Counted from the stretch's first letter, positions 1 to 8,698 are shown. The stretch: 64,000 bases of DNA from Acidobacteriota bacterium (GCA_021789895.1 JAJYIU010000006.1:80416-144415), one strand, 5' to 3'. A program made the numbers and translations. The notes: generated from the letters alone by a model not told the origin.

Positions 1-1
1 C

Positions 2-268
2 AAGCCGATCACCACGATCGAGGGGCTGGAACGCAATGGACGGCTGCATCCGGTGCAGGCGGCCTTTCTGCGCCACGAAGCTTTCCAGTGCGCCTACTGC
101 GCTTCCGGCATGATCATGAGCGCCGCCGGACTGCTGGCCCGCAATCCCAAGCCCAGCGAGCGCCAGATTCGCGCCGCCATGAACGGCAATCTTTGCCGCT
201 GCGGAACCTATAGCCGCATTCTCAAGGCGGTACGCGCAGCCGCCCTGGCCAGCCGCAAGAGAGCTTGA
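2..268 (+). CDS. (2Fe-2S)-binding small subunit of a molybdenum hydroxylase (3' part)
   Basis: This is the C-terminal end of the electron-transfer subunit of a xanthine dehydrogenase/isoquinoline 1-oxidoreductase family enzyme; the gene runs off the left edge. The readable 88 residues carry the second [2Fe-2S] cluster motif of the family, CAYC followed about 30 residues later by CRC in a GNLCRCGTY context. In this family the subunit passes electrons from the molybdenum cofactor subunit to an external acceptor. Its stop codon overlaps the TTG start of the large subunit directly downstream, so the two are translationally coupled. The substrate cannot be told from sequence. Confidence 0.9.
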   Translation, partial: KPITTIEGLERNGRLHPVQAAFLRHEAFQCAYCASGMIMSAAGLLARNPKPSERQIRAAMNGNLCRCGTYSRILKAVRAAALASRKRA

Positions 269-2427
269 TTCCCATGCCGGATGCAGCCGAACCGGAGACC
301 GCCGAGCTTCGCGAGAACCGCGAGCAGCAGGTTGAGCGCCTGGCGCACCGCTTCGCCTTCGAGCGCCGGACTTTCTTCCGCCTGCTGGGAAATGGCGTGC
401 TCGTCGGCCTGGCCGCCGGCGGCGCTCCGGCGCAAGAATCGGGACGGCGGCGCTTTTTCGAGCGCCATCCGCTGCCGCGCGCCATTTCCGCCTGGCTGCA
501 TATTGCCCCCACCGGCAGGGTTACGGTTTATACCGGCAAGGTGGAAGTGGGACAAAACATTCGCACCTCGCTAGCGCAACAAGTGGCGGAAGAGCTGCAC
601 GTCGAGATGGGCTCCATCCGCATGATCATGGGCGACACGCTGCTGACGCCCTTCGACATGGGGACCTTCGGCAGCCGCACTACGCCGACTATGGGCCCGC
701 GGCTGCGCCGGGTGGCCGCCAGCGCGCGCGACATTCTTACCGGCCTGGCCGCACGACGCTGGAAGACGCCGAGAGCTGGACTGGTGGCCGAAAACGGCAA
801 GATTCGCAATCCCCGCACCGGCGCCAGCCTGAGCTATGGCGAATTGACGGAAGGGCGGAAAATCGCCCGCACGATCGAAGACGACCCGGCGCTGACACCC
901 GCGGCTGAATGGCGCATCGCCGGCCACGCGGCACCCAAAGTGCATGGCCGCCGGTTCGTGACCGGAGAACACCGTTACACGCCCGATCTGGCGCTGCCGG
1001 GCATGCTGACCGGCAAAGTCGTGCGGCCGTCCGCGTTTCATGCCCGCCTGGTCGAATGCGACGCCTCCCGCGCCCACGCGATGCCGGGGGTGAGGGTGGT
1101 ACGCGACGGCGATTTCGTCGGCGTCGCCGCGCCCGACATGGCTACCGCCGCGCGCGCCGCCGCCGCGGTGCGCGCCCGCTGGCAGGCCCCGCGCCAGATT
1201 TCAAGCCGGGAGCTGTATGCCTGGCTGCGCCGCACCGCCCGCCACGAGGAGGGCCGTTTTGCCCATACTTCGGGAACGCCTCCGGCGGCGGATGCGCCGG
1301 GATTGAAGCGCTTGCAGGCCAGCTACGAGATTGCCTATATCGCGCACGCACCGCTCGAGCCGCGCGCCGCGCTGGCCGAGTGGAAAGGGCAGCGGCTGAC
1401 CGTCTGGACCGGCACCCAGCGGCCTTTCGGCGTGCAGCAGGAACTGGCCGCGGCCTTTCACCTTCCGCTCGAGCACGTGCACGTCATCATGCCGGATACC
1501 GGCGGCGCTTATGGCGGCAAGCACACCGGCGAGGCCGCGGTCGAAGCCGCCCGCCTGGCGCGGGCGGCGGGCAGGCCGGTGAAGCTGATCTGGACGAGGG
1601 AGGAAGAGTTCACCTGGGCCTACTTCCGTCCGGCGGGAGTGATTGACATCGCCGCCGCGGTAGATGCGCAGGGGCACATCGCCGCCTGGGAGTACGACAA
1701 CTACAACTCCGGCCCGGCCGCCATCGGCAGCCCTTACCGCAGCCGCTATAGCCGGATCGAGTTCCATCCCTGCGATCCGCCGCTGCGCCAGGGCTCTTAC
1801 CGTTCGCTTGCCGCCTGCGCCAACCATTTCGCGCGCGAAAGCCACATGCACGACCTAGCCGTATTGGCAGGCCAGGATCCGCTCGAATTCCGGCTGAAGA
1901 ATATTCCCGACCCGCGGCTGCGCGCCGCTTTGCGCCGCGCCGCCGCGCGCTTCGGCTGGGCCGCCCGCCGCCGGCTTCCGGGCCGGCGCGGATTCGGACT
2001 GGCGGGCGGGTTTGAAAAAGGCGGCTACGTGGCCACCTGCGCCGAGGTTGAAATTTCCGGCCGGGAGCTGCGCGTCACCCGGGTGGTTGAAGCCTTCGAC
2101 TGCGGCGCGGTGGTGAATCCGAACGGGTTGAGGAACCAGATCGAGGGCGCGATCGTGATGGGCCTAGGCGGCGCGCTGCGCGAGGACATCGAGTTCGACA
2201 ACGGCCGCATTCTCAATCCGCGCTTCAGCCAGTACAAAGTGCCGCGTTTCGCCGATCTTCCGGAAATCGAAGTGGCGCTGATCGACCGTAAAAACGAGAG
2301 ATCGTTTGGCGCGGGCGAGACGCCGATCGTCGGCATCGCTCCGGCCATCGCCAATGCCATTTGCGACGCCACCGGCCGGCGGCTGCGCTCGCTGCCGATG
2401 CTGCGGCTAGGCCGGCTGCCGGCGTAA
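265..2427 (+). CDS. Molybdopterin-binding large subunit, aldehyde/isoquinoline oxidoreductase family
   Basis: This is the catalytic molybdenum-cofactor subunit, partner of the preceding 2Fe-2S protein. The 720-residue length fits the beta subunit of isoquinoline 1-oxidoreductase-like enzymes. Visible family signatures include GGAYGGKHTGEA near residue 415 and GAGETPIVGIAPAIANAI near the C-terminus, whose Glu is the expected catalytic base. A twin-arginine-like signal (ERRTFFRLLGNG followed by a hydrophobic Ala/Gly-rich stretch ending near APAQES) begins around residue 33, suggesting Tat export of the complex. The start is TTG at 265, overlapping the upstream stop; an in-frame ATG at 274 is an alternative. 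An FAD subunit is not present in the window. Substrate is unknown (aldehyde or N-heterocycle). Confidence 0.85.
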   Translation: MIPMPDAAEPETAELRENREQQVERLAHRFAFERRTFFRLLGNGVLVGLAAGGAPAQESGRRRFFERHPLPRAISAWLHIAPTGRVTVYTGKVEVGQNIRTSLAQQVAEELHVEMGSIRMIMGDTLLTPFDMGTFGSRTTPTMGPRLRRVAASARDILTGLAARRWKTPRAGLVAENGKIRNPRTGASLSYGELTEGRKIARTIEDDPALTPAAEWRIAGHAAPKVHGRRFVTGEHRYTPDLALPGMLTGKVVRPSAFHARLVECDASRAHAMPGVRVVRDGDFVGVAAPDMATAARAAAAVRARWQAPRQISSRELYAWLRRTARHEEGRFAHTSGTPPAADAPGLKRLQASYEIAYIAHAPLEPRAALAEWKGQRLTVWTGTQRPFGVQQELAAAFHLPLEHVHVIMPDTGGAYGGKHTGEAAVEAARLARAAGRPVKLIWTREEEFTWAYFRPAGVIDIAAAVDAQGHIAAWEYDNYNSGPAAIGSPYRSRYSRIEFHPCDPPLRQGSYRSLAACANHFARESHMHDLAVLAGQDPLEFRLKNIPDPRLRAALRRAAARFGWAARRRLPGRRGFGLAGGFEKGGYVATCAEVEISGRELRVTRVVEAFDCGAVVNPNGLRNQIEGAIVMGLGGALREDIEFDNGRILNPRFSQYKVPRFADLPEIEVALIDRKNERSFGAGETPIVGIAPAIANAICDATGRRLRSLPMLRLGRLPA

Positions 2428-2500
2428 AAAAATACCCCAGGCGACTTGATCACAGCCAGCTCGTTTGCGCCGGCTGCGCGCGGCACTCTAAACTGTCTGC

Positions 2501-3313
2501 ATGCCGGCGCGCGATTTTCAGACGCTCACGCTTCGCCACGATCCCGAGGTCAGCCTGATTACCTTGCAGCGCCCCGAGCGGCGCAACGCCATCTCGTTCG
2601 AGATGATCGGCGAACTGCTGGCGGCGCTGGAGGACTGCGAGCACCGTTTCGAGCACGGGCAATTGCGGGTGCTGGCGCTGACCGGAGCCGGCCCGGCCTT
2701 CTGTTCCGGCATGGATCTGGAAACCCTGCAATCGCTGACCACGTCTTCGGAAGCACGCCAGCGGGAGGATTCCCGCCGGATGGCCGAGCTTTTTCTGCGC
2801 CTCTATCGTTTTCCCGCGCCCACCATCGCCGCGGTCAACGGGGCCGCGGTAGCGGGCGGCTGCGGGCTGGCCTCGGTCTGCGATTTCACCCTGGCCGTTC
2901 CCGGCGCGAAGTTCGGATACACGGAGGTCAAGGTCGGCTACATGCCGGCGCTGGTTACGGTTTATTTAGTCAGGCAAATCGGAGAAAAGCGGGCCCGCGA
3001 CCTGCTGCTCACCGGACGCTTGATCGCGGCGGAGCAGGCGTTGGCATGGGGCATGATCAGTGAAATCGCACCGCCCGAAAACCTGCTGCCGCGCGCGCGC
3101 GCGCTGGCGCAAGAGCTGGCGCGCAACAGTCCCGCCAGCCTGGCCAACACCAAACGACTGATGGAACGCCTGCCGCTCGAGGGCGCCCTGGAAAAGGCGC
3201 TGGAGCGGGCGGCCGAAGACAATGCCGCGATGCGGCGCACTTCCGACTTCCGCGAGGGCATCGCCGCGTTTTTGGAAAAGCGCCCGCCGGCATGGCAAAA
3301 AGAGACACGATGA
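2501..3313 (+). CDS. Enoyl-CoA hydratase/isomerase family protein
   Basis: This crotonase-fold enzyme of 270 residues acts on a CoA thioester, probably hydrating an enoyl-CoA in fatty or branched-chain acid breakdown. The oxyanion-hole segments are visible as ALTGAGPAFCSGMDL (about residues 65-80) and NGAAVAGGCGLASVCDF (about 112-128). The following GYTEVKVGYMPALV resembles methylglutaconyl-CoA hydratase-like members, where Glu in this region is catalytic. It stands alone on the plus strand, about 70 bp after the molybdenum hydroxylase. A TAAACT hexamer lies only 6 nt before the ATG, so a very short or absent leader is possible. Exact substrate is not determined. Confidence 0.9.
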   Translation: MPARDFQTLTLRHDPEVSLITLQRPERRNAISFEMIGELLAALEDCEHRFEHGQLRVLALTGAGPAFCSGMDLETLQSLTTSSEARQREDSRRMAELFLRLYRFPAPTIAAVNGAAVAGGCGLASVCDFTLAVPGAKFGYTEVKVGYMPALVTVYLVRQIGEKRARDLLLTGRLIAAEQALAWGMISEIAPPENLLPRARALAQELARNSPASLANTKRLMERLPLEGALEKALERAAEDNAAMRRTSDFREGIAAFLEKRPPAWQKETR

Positions 3314-3438
3314 GACACACAAGCAGATAGAAAAGAGCAGATAAATCTATATAAACATTGCAGTTACGCCGCCAGGGCGATTTGAAAAAGACAAAAACGT
3401 TGCGGTAGAAAAAAAAGAGGGTAGCAATTTTTTTTGTA

Positions 3439-3558
3439 AAACGGCACCCGAGGCCAAAATTTCAATCTAAACGCAATCATTTCAGCTATTTAAGCTGGTG
3501 CCGTTTTCGTTTTTAAAACGGCACCCAAACGGCACCCAAACGGCACCCAAACGGCACC
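3439..3558. repeat. 11-bp AAACGGCACCC repeats with an inverted copy
   Basis: Four head-to-tail copies of AAACGGCACCC (the last one lacking its final C) occupy 3516-3558. A further direct copy lies at 3439-3449 and an inverted copy at 3497-3507. The inverted copy pairs perfectly over 11 bp with 3515-3525 (GGTGCCGTTTT, 7-nt loop, AAAACGGCACC). The whole 3314-3576 gap is clearly more AT-rich than its surroundings, and it also holds two AGCAGATA copies near 3332 and 3347. The array ends just beyond the stop codon of the minus-strand membrane protein gene, so it could act in that gene's 3' end as hairpin or binding sites. No function is recognised. Confidence 0.8.
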
Positions 3559-3576
3559 GGGGGAAATGTCGCAATA

Positions 3577-4602
3577 TCACCTGGCGGCTGCCTGGCCGGT
3601 GGCTTTTTCCATCTCCTGACGGCGTTGCGCGACGGCCGCAGCCAATGTATTGAAGCTGGTTTTTGCCGTGGTTTTGAGTTGGTCGCTGTAGCCGAAAACC
3701 GCCCAGGGCACGCGGCCATGGAGAATTTGCAAGAGCGCTTCGACTTTCTTTTTACGGGCTTGAATCTCAACCGAGCGTCCGTAGCGGTCCAGCAGCCTGG
3801 CGGCATAGCTTTTCGAAATGGGAATGATGCCGTTTAATTTTTGGGTGGTCACTTTTTTATAGATCCAGACCAGGTCGGGAATTCTCGCCGCTTCAAACCC
3901 GAACAGGCCGGGGCGCAACACCCAATTGCGAGTAAGGCGCGCGCCGCCGAATTTCTCCATTCCTTCCTGGCTTTCCTGCTCGATGGCATGCGCCACGTCC
4001 TCGAGGCCGCCATAGCGCGCCAGACGCCGGGCGAGGGGGTGGGTTTCAGGATGCGCCTGGCGGGCAACCGCTTTTTTCAAGTTCCAGAGGCATAGCAGCG
4101 CCAACGGAAGGCAGAACAGCAGGGCGATGATGGCGCTTTCGCGAAACGAGGCGGTGGCGTCGAGCATCAGCGGGAGGAAAAGAGCGGCAATCCGGGGGGA
4201 TTTTTGGCGGAGGGGATCGAGAATACTGAATTCCACGTTATCGGGGATGGAAACCAGCGTTCCCGTATAGGACAGCCGGGAAAGATCCAAATCCTTGGCC
4301 TTCACCAGCAACAAGCGCGAGCCGATTTTCAAAGCCAGAAAATGCCCGGTGGTCGCGCCGCTGCCGCGGTCATAGGAATAGCCGGAATCGTACGCTTTCT
4401 CGCCAGAGACGCGCGCGAAGGAATGCAAGTGGGGCGCGGCGAGTTGGGCGGCGTTCATTGAGTATGGGCCGCGCAGGCAAGCGCTCAGGTAACTGCGGTT
4501 CGCATACGCCAGCCCTGCCAAGCCGGCCAGCACGAGCAGATTCACGATGAGCAGGTTGCGGTTACAGCGGCCGATTTGCCGACTAATGAAGTTTTCGCCC
4601 AT
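3577..4602 (-). CDS. Membrane protein of unknown function
   Basis: This is a 341-residue protein I do not recognise with certainty. It has one hydrophobic segment near residues 17-33 (LLIVNLLVLAGLAGLAYA), an extracytoplasmic-looking middle region, a second hydrophobic segment near residues 160-178 (AIIALLFCLPLALLCLW) and a long basic cytoplasmic C-terminal part. This layout, with the start MGENFISRQIGRCNRNLL, recalls two-TM proteins of the DUF6709 type, but that is a weak recollection. It is isolated, transcribed against both neighbours, in an island of lower GC content with an unusual repeat array at its 3' end. Horizontal acquisition is a possible explanation. Confidence 0.75.
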   Translation of the reverse strand: MGENFISRQIGRCNRNLLIVNLLVLAGLAGLAYANRSYLSACLRGPYSMNAAQLAAPHLHSFARVSGEKAYDSGYSYDRGSGATTGHFLALKIGSRLLLVKAKDLDLSRLSYTGTLVSIPDNVEFSILDPLRQKSPRIAALFLPLMLDATASFRESAIIALLFCLPLALLCLWNLKKAVARQAHPETHPLARRLARYGGLEDVAHAIEQESQEGMEKFGGARLTRNWVLRPGLFGFEAARIPDLVWIYKKVTTQKLNGIIPISKSYAARLLDRYGRSVEIQARKKKVEALLQILHGRVPWAVFGYSDQLKTTAKTSFNTLAAAVAQRRQEMEKATGQAAAR

Positions 4603-4744
4603 CGTTCGGCTCCAGATGAAACGGCGCCAGTATATAGCAGTTCAAACAGGCGGCGCTATGGCAAAGACCGGCGGCGGGATCAGCATCGCCGGCCACCGTC
4701 CGCTATGAGCCGGCGGCCATCGAAGGTAAACTGATAAAGCCGGG

Positions 4745-4766
4745 CCGGTTCCAGACCGGTTTTTTT
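4745..4766 (+). terminator. Terminator-like hairpin abutting the thioesterase start
   Basis: CCGGT, a 5-nt loop and ACCGG (4745-4759) are followed by seven T residues (4760-4766), the layout of a small intrinsic terminator read on the plus strand. It sits only 6 nt before the ATG of the next gene, and no plus-strand gene lies directly upstream. It could therefore be an attenuator in the leader of the thioesterase-hutH pair. The stem is only 5 bp, so chance cannot be excluded. Confidence 0.45.
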
Positions 4767-4772
4767 GCCTCT

Positions 4773-5201
4773 ATGACCACGTCCACCGCTCCCGCCGCCG
4801 TTGTCGAAGCCCGGGTGCGGGTCCGCTATGCCGAAACCGACCAGATGGGGGTGGTTTATTACGCCAACTACTTCGTCTGGTTCGAAGTCGGCCGGGTGGA
4901 ATATTTTCGCGCTCACGGCTTTTCGTACAGCCTGATGGAGCGCCATGACGACTGTCATCTGCCGGTCGTCGAAGCGAAGTGCCGCTACAAATCGCCGGCG
5001 CGTTACGACGATGCGCTGGTGATCCGCACGCGTTTGACGCGGCGCCGCGGACCGATCTTGCATTTCGCCTACGAAATAGTGCGCGAGGCCGATGCCGAGC
5101 TGCTGGCCACGGGCGAAACCGTTCACGTGCTGGTGGACGCCAAATTCCAGGCGCGCGAACTTCCCGACCGCTATTTAGGATTGCCGATCGCCGAGGCCTG
5201 A
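4773..5201 (+). CDS. Acyl-CoA thioesterase, YbgC/4-hydroxybenzoyl-CoA family
   Basis: This small hot-dog-fold protein of 142 residues probably hydrolyses acyl-CoA thioesters. The family motif RYAETDQMGVVYYANYFVWFE (about residues 18-38, with Asp23 in the catalytic position) is clear, and the length is normal for the family. It ends one base before the start of hutH, so both are very likely co-transcribed. No good ribosome-binding site precedes the ATG, because a hairpin and T-run lie directly upstream. In proteobacteria YbgC belongs to the tol-pal cluster; that cluster is not seen here, so the cellular role is open. Confidence 0.85.
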   Translation: MTTSTAPAAVVEARVRVRYAETDQMGVVYYANYFVWFEVGRVEYFRAHGFSYSLMERHDDCHLPVVEAKCRYKSPARYDDALVIRTRLTRRRGPILHFAYEIVREADAELLATGETVHVLVDAKFQARELPDRYLGLPIAEA

Positions 5202-5202
5202 G

Positions 5203-6711
5203 ATGCCCGCTGCACTGCTGCTCGACGGAGACAGCCTGACGCTGGAAGCGCTGGAGCAGGTGGCCGCAGGCGGGGCGCGAGTGGAATTGTCTCCGGCGGC
5301 GCGGCCGAAAATCGAGCGCGCGCGCCGCGCGGTGGAAGCCGCGGCGCGACAGGAACTGCCGGTTTATGGCGTCAACACCGGGCTGGGACGGCTGAGCGAC
5401 ATACGCATACCGGCCGATCACATACTCGAGCTGCAGCTCAACCTGATTCGCAGCCATGCCATCGGGGCGGGCGAGCCGCTGGCCGAAGCGGCGGTGCGCG
5501 CCATGCTGTTGCTGCGGGCCAATTCGCTGGCCAAGGGCTATTCCGGAGTGCGGCCGGAGGTGATTGAAGCCTTGTGCGCCTTGCTGAACGCGCGGCTGCA
5601 CCCGATCATTCCCGCGCGGGGGTCGGTCGGGGCGAGCGGGGACCTGGCGCCGCTGGCGCATATGGCGCTGGTGTTGGTTGGCGAAGGCGAGGCCTGGCAC
5701 CAGGGCCGGCGGCTGGCGGGCAGGGAAGCGCTGGACGCCGCCGGGCTGACGCCGCTGCGGCTGGAAGCGAAGGAAGGGCTGTCGCTGCTGAACGGCACCC
5801 AGGCCATGCTGGCGCTGGGCTGCCTGGCGCAAGCCAACGCCGAACGCCTGATCGAGGCGGCCGACCGCATCGCCGCGCTCAGCCTCGACGCGCTGCGCGG
5901 CACGCCCGCGGCTTTTGACGAGCGCATACAAGCGGCGCGCGGCTTCGCCGGGCAGGCGGCCTCGGCGGCGCGGGTGCGGGCGGCGCTCGCCGGCAGCCAG
6001 ATCCGCGAATCGCATCGCGGCTGCGGCCGGGTGCAAGACGCCTACAGCCTGCGCTGCATTCCCCAGGTGCACGGCGCCGTGCGCGATACCCTCGCCTTCA
6101 CGCGCCAGGTCTTCAGCACCGAAATGAACGCCGCAGTGGATAATCCGCTGGTGTTTTTTTCCGGCGCGGATGAAATGCAGTTGATCAGCGGCGGCAATTT
6201 CCACGGCCAGCCGCTGGCCTTCGCGCTCGATTACATGGCGATTGCGCTCACCGCGCTGGCCGGGATCGCCGAACGGCGCATCGAGCGGCTGGTGAATCCG
6301 GCGCTGAACGAAGGCCTGCCAGCGTTTCTCGCGCGCGAGCCCGGGCTGGAATCGGGGCTGATGATGGCGCAGGTGACGGCGGCGGCGCTGGCGGCGGAAT
6401 GCCGCGGGCTGGCGCATCCCGCCTCGGTCGAGAGCATCCCCACTTCGGGCAACAAGGAAGACTTCGTTTCGATGGGGATGAATGCCGGCCTGAAACTGCA
6501 GCAGGTGACGCAGAATGCCGCCCAGGTGCTTGGCCTCGAGGCGGCATGCGCCTGCCAGGCGCTCGACTTCCTGCTGCCGCTGCACACCGGAAGCGAAGGG
6601 GAAAAGCTGCGCGCCTGGATTCGCGAACGCGTGCCGGCACTGGCCGGCGACCGCTCGCTCGCGGCCGAGTTGAAAACGCTGGCGGAGGATTTGCTGGCCC
6701 GATCGTTCTGA
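5203..6711 (+). CDS. hutH: Histidine ammonia-lyase
   Basis: The enzyme removes ammonia from L-histidine to give urocanate, the first step of histidine degradation. The 502-residue length matches the family. The MIO prosthetic group forms from the Ala-Ser-Gly triad at residues 144-146 in GSVGASGDLAPLAHM. Tyr55 in YGVNTGLG and the RSHAIG segment, typical of histidine-specific lyases, are present, as is NKEDFVSMG toward the C-terminus. It follows the thioesterase gene after one base. No other hut genes (hutU, hutI, hutG) are in the window, so the pathway is either encoded elsewhere or the enzyme serves another purpose. Other aromatic amino acid lyases share the fold, but histidine is the best guess. 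Confidence 0.9.
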   Translation: MPAALLLDGDSLTLEALEQVAAGGARVELSPAARPKIERARRAVEAAARQELPVYGVNTGLGRLSDIRIPADHILELQLNLIRSHAIGAGEPLAEAAVRAMLLLRANSLAKGYSGVRPEVIEALCALLNARLHPIIPARGSVGASGDLAPLAHMALVLVGEGEAWHQGRRLAGREALDAAGLTPLRLEAKEGLSLLNGTQAMLALGCLAQANAERLIEAADRIAALSLDALRGTPAAFDERIQAARGFAGQAASAARVRAALAGSQIRESHRGCGRVQDAYSLRCIPQVHGAVRDTLAFTRQVFSTEMNAAVDNPLVFFSGADEMQLISGGNFHGQPLAFALDYMAIALTALAGIAERRIERLVNPALNEGLPAFLAREPGLESGLMMAQVTAAALAAECRGLAHPASVESIPTSGNKEDFVSMGMNAGLKLQQVTQNAAQVLGLEAACACQALDFLLPLHTGSEGEKLRAWIRERVPALAGDRSLAAELKTLAEDLLARSF

Positions 6712-6820
6712 GGCGTTCCATTGCGACAACGGACGACGGCGTGACCTGCACGAGCGCGAAAAACCGTCAAATCGAACGACCACCGGCCAGGCGGGGGAAA
6801 CGGCAAGTTAAAATTTTCTT

Positions 6821-7321
6821 ATGCTTGCGCTGCCGACCGCGCTGGCCGATTTCGACTCCGACTCGCCCGAGGCCACGCTGGCCTACGGGCGGCGGCTGGC
6901 GCGGGCGCTGCCGCGCCGGTGCCTGATCCTGCTGTGCGGCGATTTAGGAGCGGGCAAGACGATGCTGGCCAAGGGCCTGGCGGAAGGGCTGGGCGTGGCC
7001 GCCGCGGCGGAAGTGGGCAGCCCGACCTATACCTTGATCCACGAATACGCCAGCGGCGAGCAGGATTTCTATCACATCGATCTTTACCGCCTGGCGACGC
7101 CGCGCGATCTGGCATCGCTGGGGTTGGAAGACCTGCTGCGGCCGCGCGCCCGGCCGGCGATGGTGGCGGTGGAATGGGGCGAGAAGCTGCTCGAGCTGGG
7201 CGCGGCGCCCGGGCTCGAGATTTTCACGGTCGAGTTGCAGGCGGCGGGCGGCGACCGGCGGACGATTCGCGCCCGGGCCCTGCCGGGGGTGGAATCGGCT
7301 GAAAACCAAGGCGGCGGTTGA
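6821..7321 (+). CDS. tsaE: tRNA threonylcarbamoyladenosine biosynthesis ATPase TsaE
   Basis: TsaE works with TsaB and TsaD to form the essential t6A modification at position 37 of ANN-decoding tRNAs in the cytoplasm. The 166-residue protein has the P-loop CGDLGAGKTMLAKGLAEGLG at about residues 40-59, followed by the family's SPTYTLIHEY and the HIDLYRL segment. VEWGEKLLE near residues 117-125 is also characteristic. It lies 110 bp after hutH and may use its own promoter, since TTAAAATTTT is present just before the ATG. Confidence 0.93.
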   Translation: MLALPTALADFDSDSPEATLAYGRRLARALPRRCLILLCGDLGAGKTMLAKGLAEGLGVAAAAEVGSPTYTLIHEYASGEQDFYHIDLYRLATPRDLASLGLEDLLRPRARPAMVAVEWGEKLLELGAAPGLEIFTVELQAAGGDRRTIRARALPGVESAENQGGG

Positions 7322-7323
7322 TC

Positions 7324-7644
7324 TCACGCCACCTTGGACAACACTTTCGCGGCCAGACCCAGAGTGCGTCCGATCGTTTCGCTCGTCTTCCACATGGCTT
7401 TTCCACCCGCGGCGCTGGAGACGGCAATCGTACGGACCGACACCCTGGCGGCTGCCGGCGCCGATTTCAACGCCATCCAAGCAGTGCGAGGATGCAAGAG
7501 CGTAAATGTTCCCGGAGCGATGGCGGCAATCGTCCAGCCCAGCTTGCGATGCCCGCTGGCGACGAGGGCAATGCCCGCGCCCAAACTGCTGCCAATGATG
7601 AGATTTTCCCAAGTGCGTTGCATGCGTTTTGCTCGTTTTGACAT
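7324..7644 (-). CDS. Small membrane-associated protein of unknown function
   Basis: This 106-residue protein is not assigned to a family. The start chosen is the ATG at 7644 (MSKRAKRMQRTWENL), preceded by GGAGGG 13 nt upstream; a longer frame to 7701 lacks support. It has a hydrophobic, glycine-rich stretch (IIGSSLGAGIALVASG) and a second moderately hydrophobic region (LGWTIAAIAPGTFTLL), with a basic N-terminus. It is convergent with tsaE, and the two stop codons are only 2 bp apart. Confidence 0.6.
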   Translation of the reverse strand: MSKRAKRMQRTWENLIIGSSLGAGIALVASGHRKLGWTIAAIAPGTFTLLHPRTAWMALKSAPAAARVSVRTIAVSSAAGGKAMWKTSETIGRTLGLAAKVLSKVA

Positions 7645-7873
7645 GTTGGCCGAACCGCCCTCCAACCCTGCCGGTCTGACGGAAACACCGGACCAGCGCA
7701 TCGCTTCCGGCCGCGCAGCGCCCGGCCCTCCCGCCTATTTTCTGGAACCGGATTCGGACAGTTGACTCTCTGCTCAGATGAATTTCCAAGCTGATGCCGA
7801 TGCCTGTAAAAGTTGCATTGCGTGCCGCGGGGGTGGACAGAAGCGCCAGGAAAAGTGGAGAATCGAATCCACC

Positions 7874-8698
7874 ATGGTGAAATCGCGGTTGCGCGCGGCC
7901 GGGCCAGCCCTGGCCCTGCTGTGCATCATTTTTTTGACGGCGCCCGGCATGCACGCAGCGCCTGCCGCGGTCCCTGCCGGCAAGCTCAAGCTCAACGGCT
8001 ACGTCAACGACTTTGCCGGCGTGCTCACGCCCGCGCGGCGGGCATCGCTGGCGGAAGCCGCCGGCGAGCTGGACCGCGGCATGGGCGTGCAGGTGGCGCT
8101 GGTCACCGTCGCCACCACGGGCGAGGATAGCGCGTTCGATTACGCCTTTCGGGTGGCGCAAAACAACGGCGTCGGCTACAAGGGCCGCGATACGGGGCTG
8201 CTGATCCTGCTGGCGACCCAGGACCATAAATTTTCCGCGCAAGTCGGCTATGGGCTGGAGCCGTATATCACCGACGCCGACATCATGTCGTGGCTGCGGG
8301 CGCAGCGCACCGCGCTGCGCGCCGGCCATTACGGCGCGGCGCTGGCGGCCGTGCTGGACAACGCCAGCCAGACACTGGCGGCGCGGATGCACGGCGCCAA
8401 GCCGGGCCGCCTGAACCGGGGCGCGGCGGCCCGCCATGCCGGCGGGAGCCCGTACGCGGGGCTGGGGATACTGGGGTTTATCGTTTTGATGATTTTGTTG
8501 TCGCTGCTTTTCGGCAGCGGCCCGTTCGGCTGGCTGTTTTTCCTGCTGAGCTTCTGGGGCGGCGGCTTTGGCGGCGGCGGCGGGTTTGGCGGATTCGGCG
8601 GGGGCTTCGGCGGCGGCGGGGGTGGATTCGGCGGCGGGGGATTTGGCGGCTTTGGCGGCGGCAGCTTCGGCGGCGGCGGCGGCAGCGGAAGCTGGTGA
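7874..8698 (+). CDS. TPM-domain (YgcG-like) secreted/membrane protein with Gly-rich tail
   Basis: The 274-residue protein starts with a signal peptide (residues 1-30, ending near GMHAAP). A TPM domain follows at about 40-165, with VNDFAGVLTPARRASL and VGYGLEPYITDADI as typical segments. Then come a hydrophobic membrane region near 195-230 and a glycine/phenylalanine-rich tail built from GGGFGG-like repeats. Some TPM proteins have phosphatase activity in vitro, but the physiological role is uncertain. The ATG at 7874 is preferred because the signal peptide begins there; upstream residues do not look coding. The neighbour two genes on is LemA, and LemA and TPM proteins are commonly neighbours in bacteria. 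Confidence 0.85.
   Translation: MVKSRLRAAGPALALLCIIFLTAPGMHAAPAAVPAGKLKLNGYVNDFAGVLTPARRASLAEAAGELDRGMGVQVALVTVATTGEDSAFDYAFRVAQNNGVGYKGRDTGLLILLATQDHKFSAQVGYGLEPYITDADIMSWLRAQRTALRAGHYGAALAAVLDNASQTLAARMHGAKPGRLNRGAAARHAGGSPYAGLGILGFIVLMILLSLLFGSGPFGWLFFLLSFWGGGFGGGGGFGGFGGGFGGGGGGFGGGGFGGFGGGSFGGGGGSGSW

Noticed and set aside
3516..3558. CRISPR-like array
   Set aside because: The repeats are 11 bp, contiguous and without spacers, and no cas genes are present.
4771..6783. 670-codon minus-strand frame over the thioesterase and hutH genes
   Set aside because: hutH on the plus strand has complete catalytic motifs; the antisense product has none.
8568..8692. Tandem DNA repeat in the TPM gene
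   Set aside because: The repetition follows the glycine codons of the protein's GGGFGG tail and needs no separate explanation.
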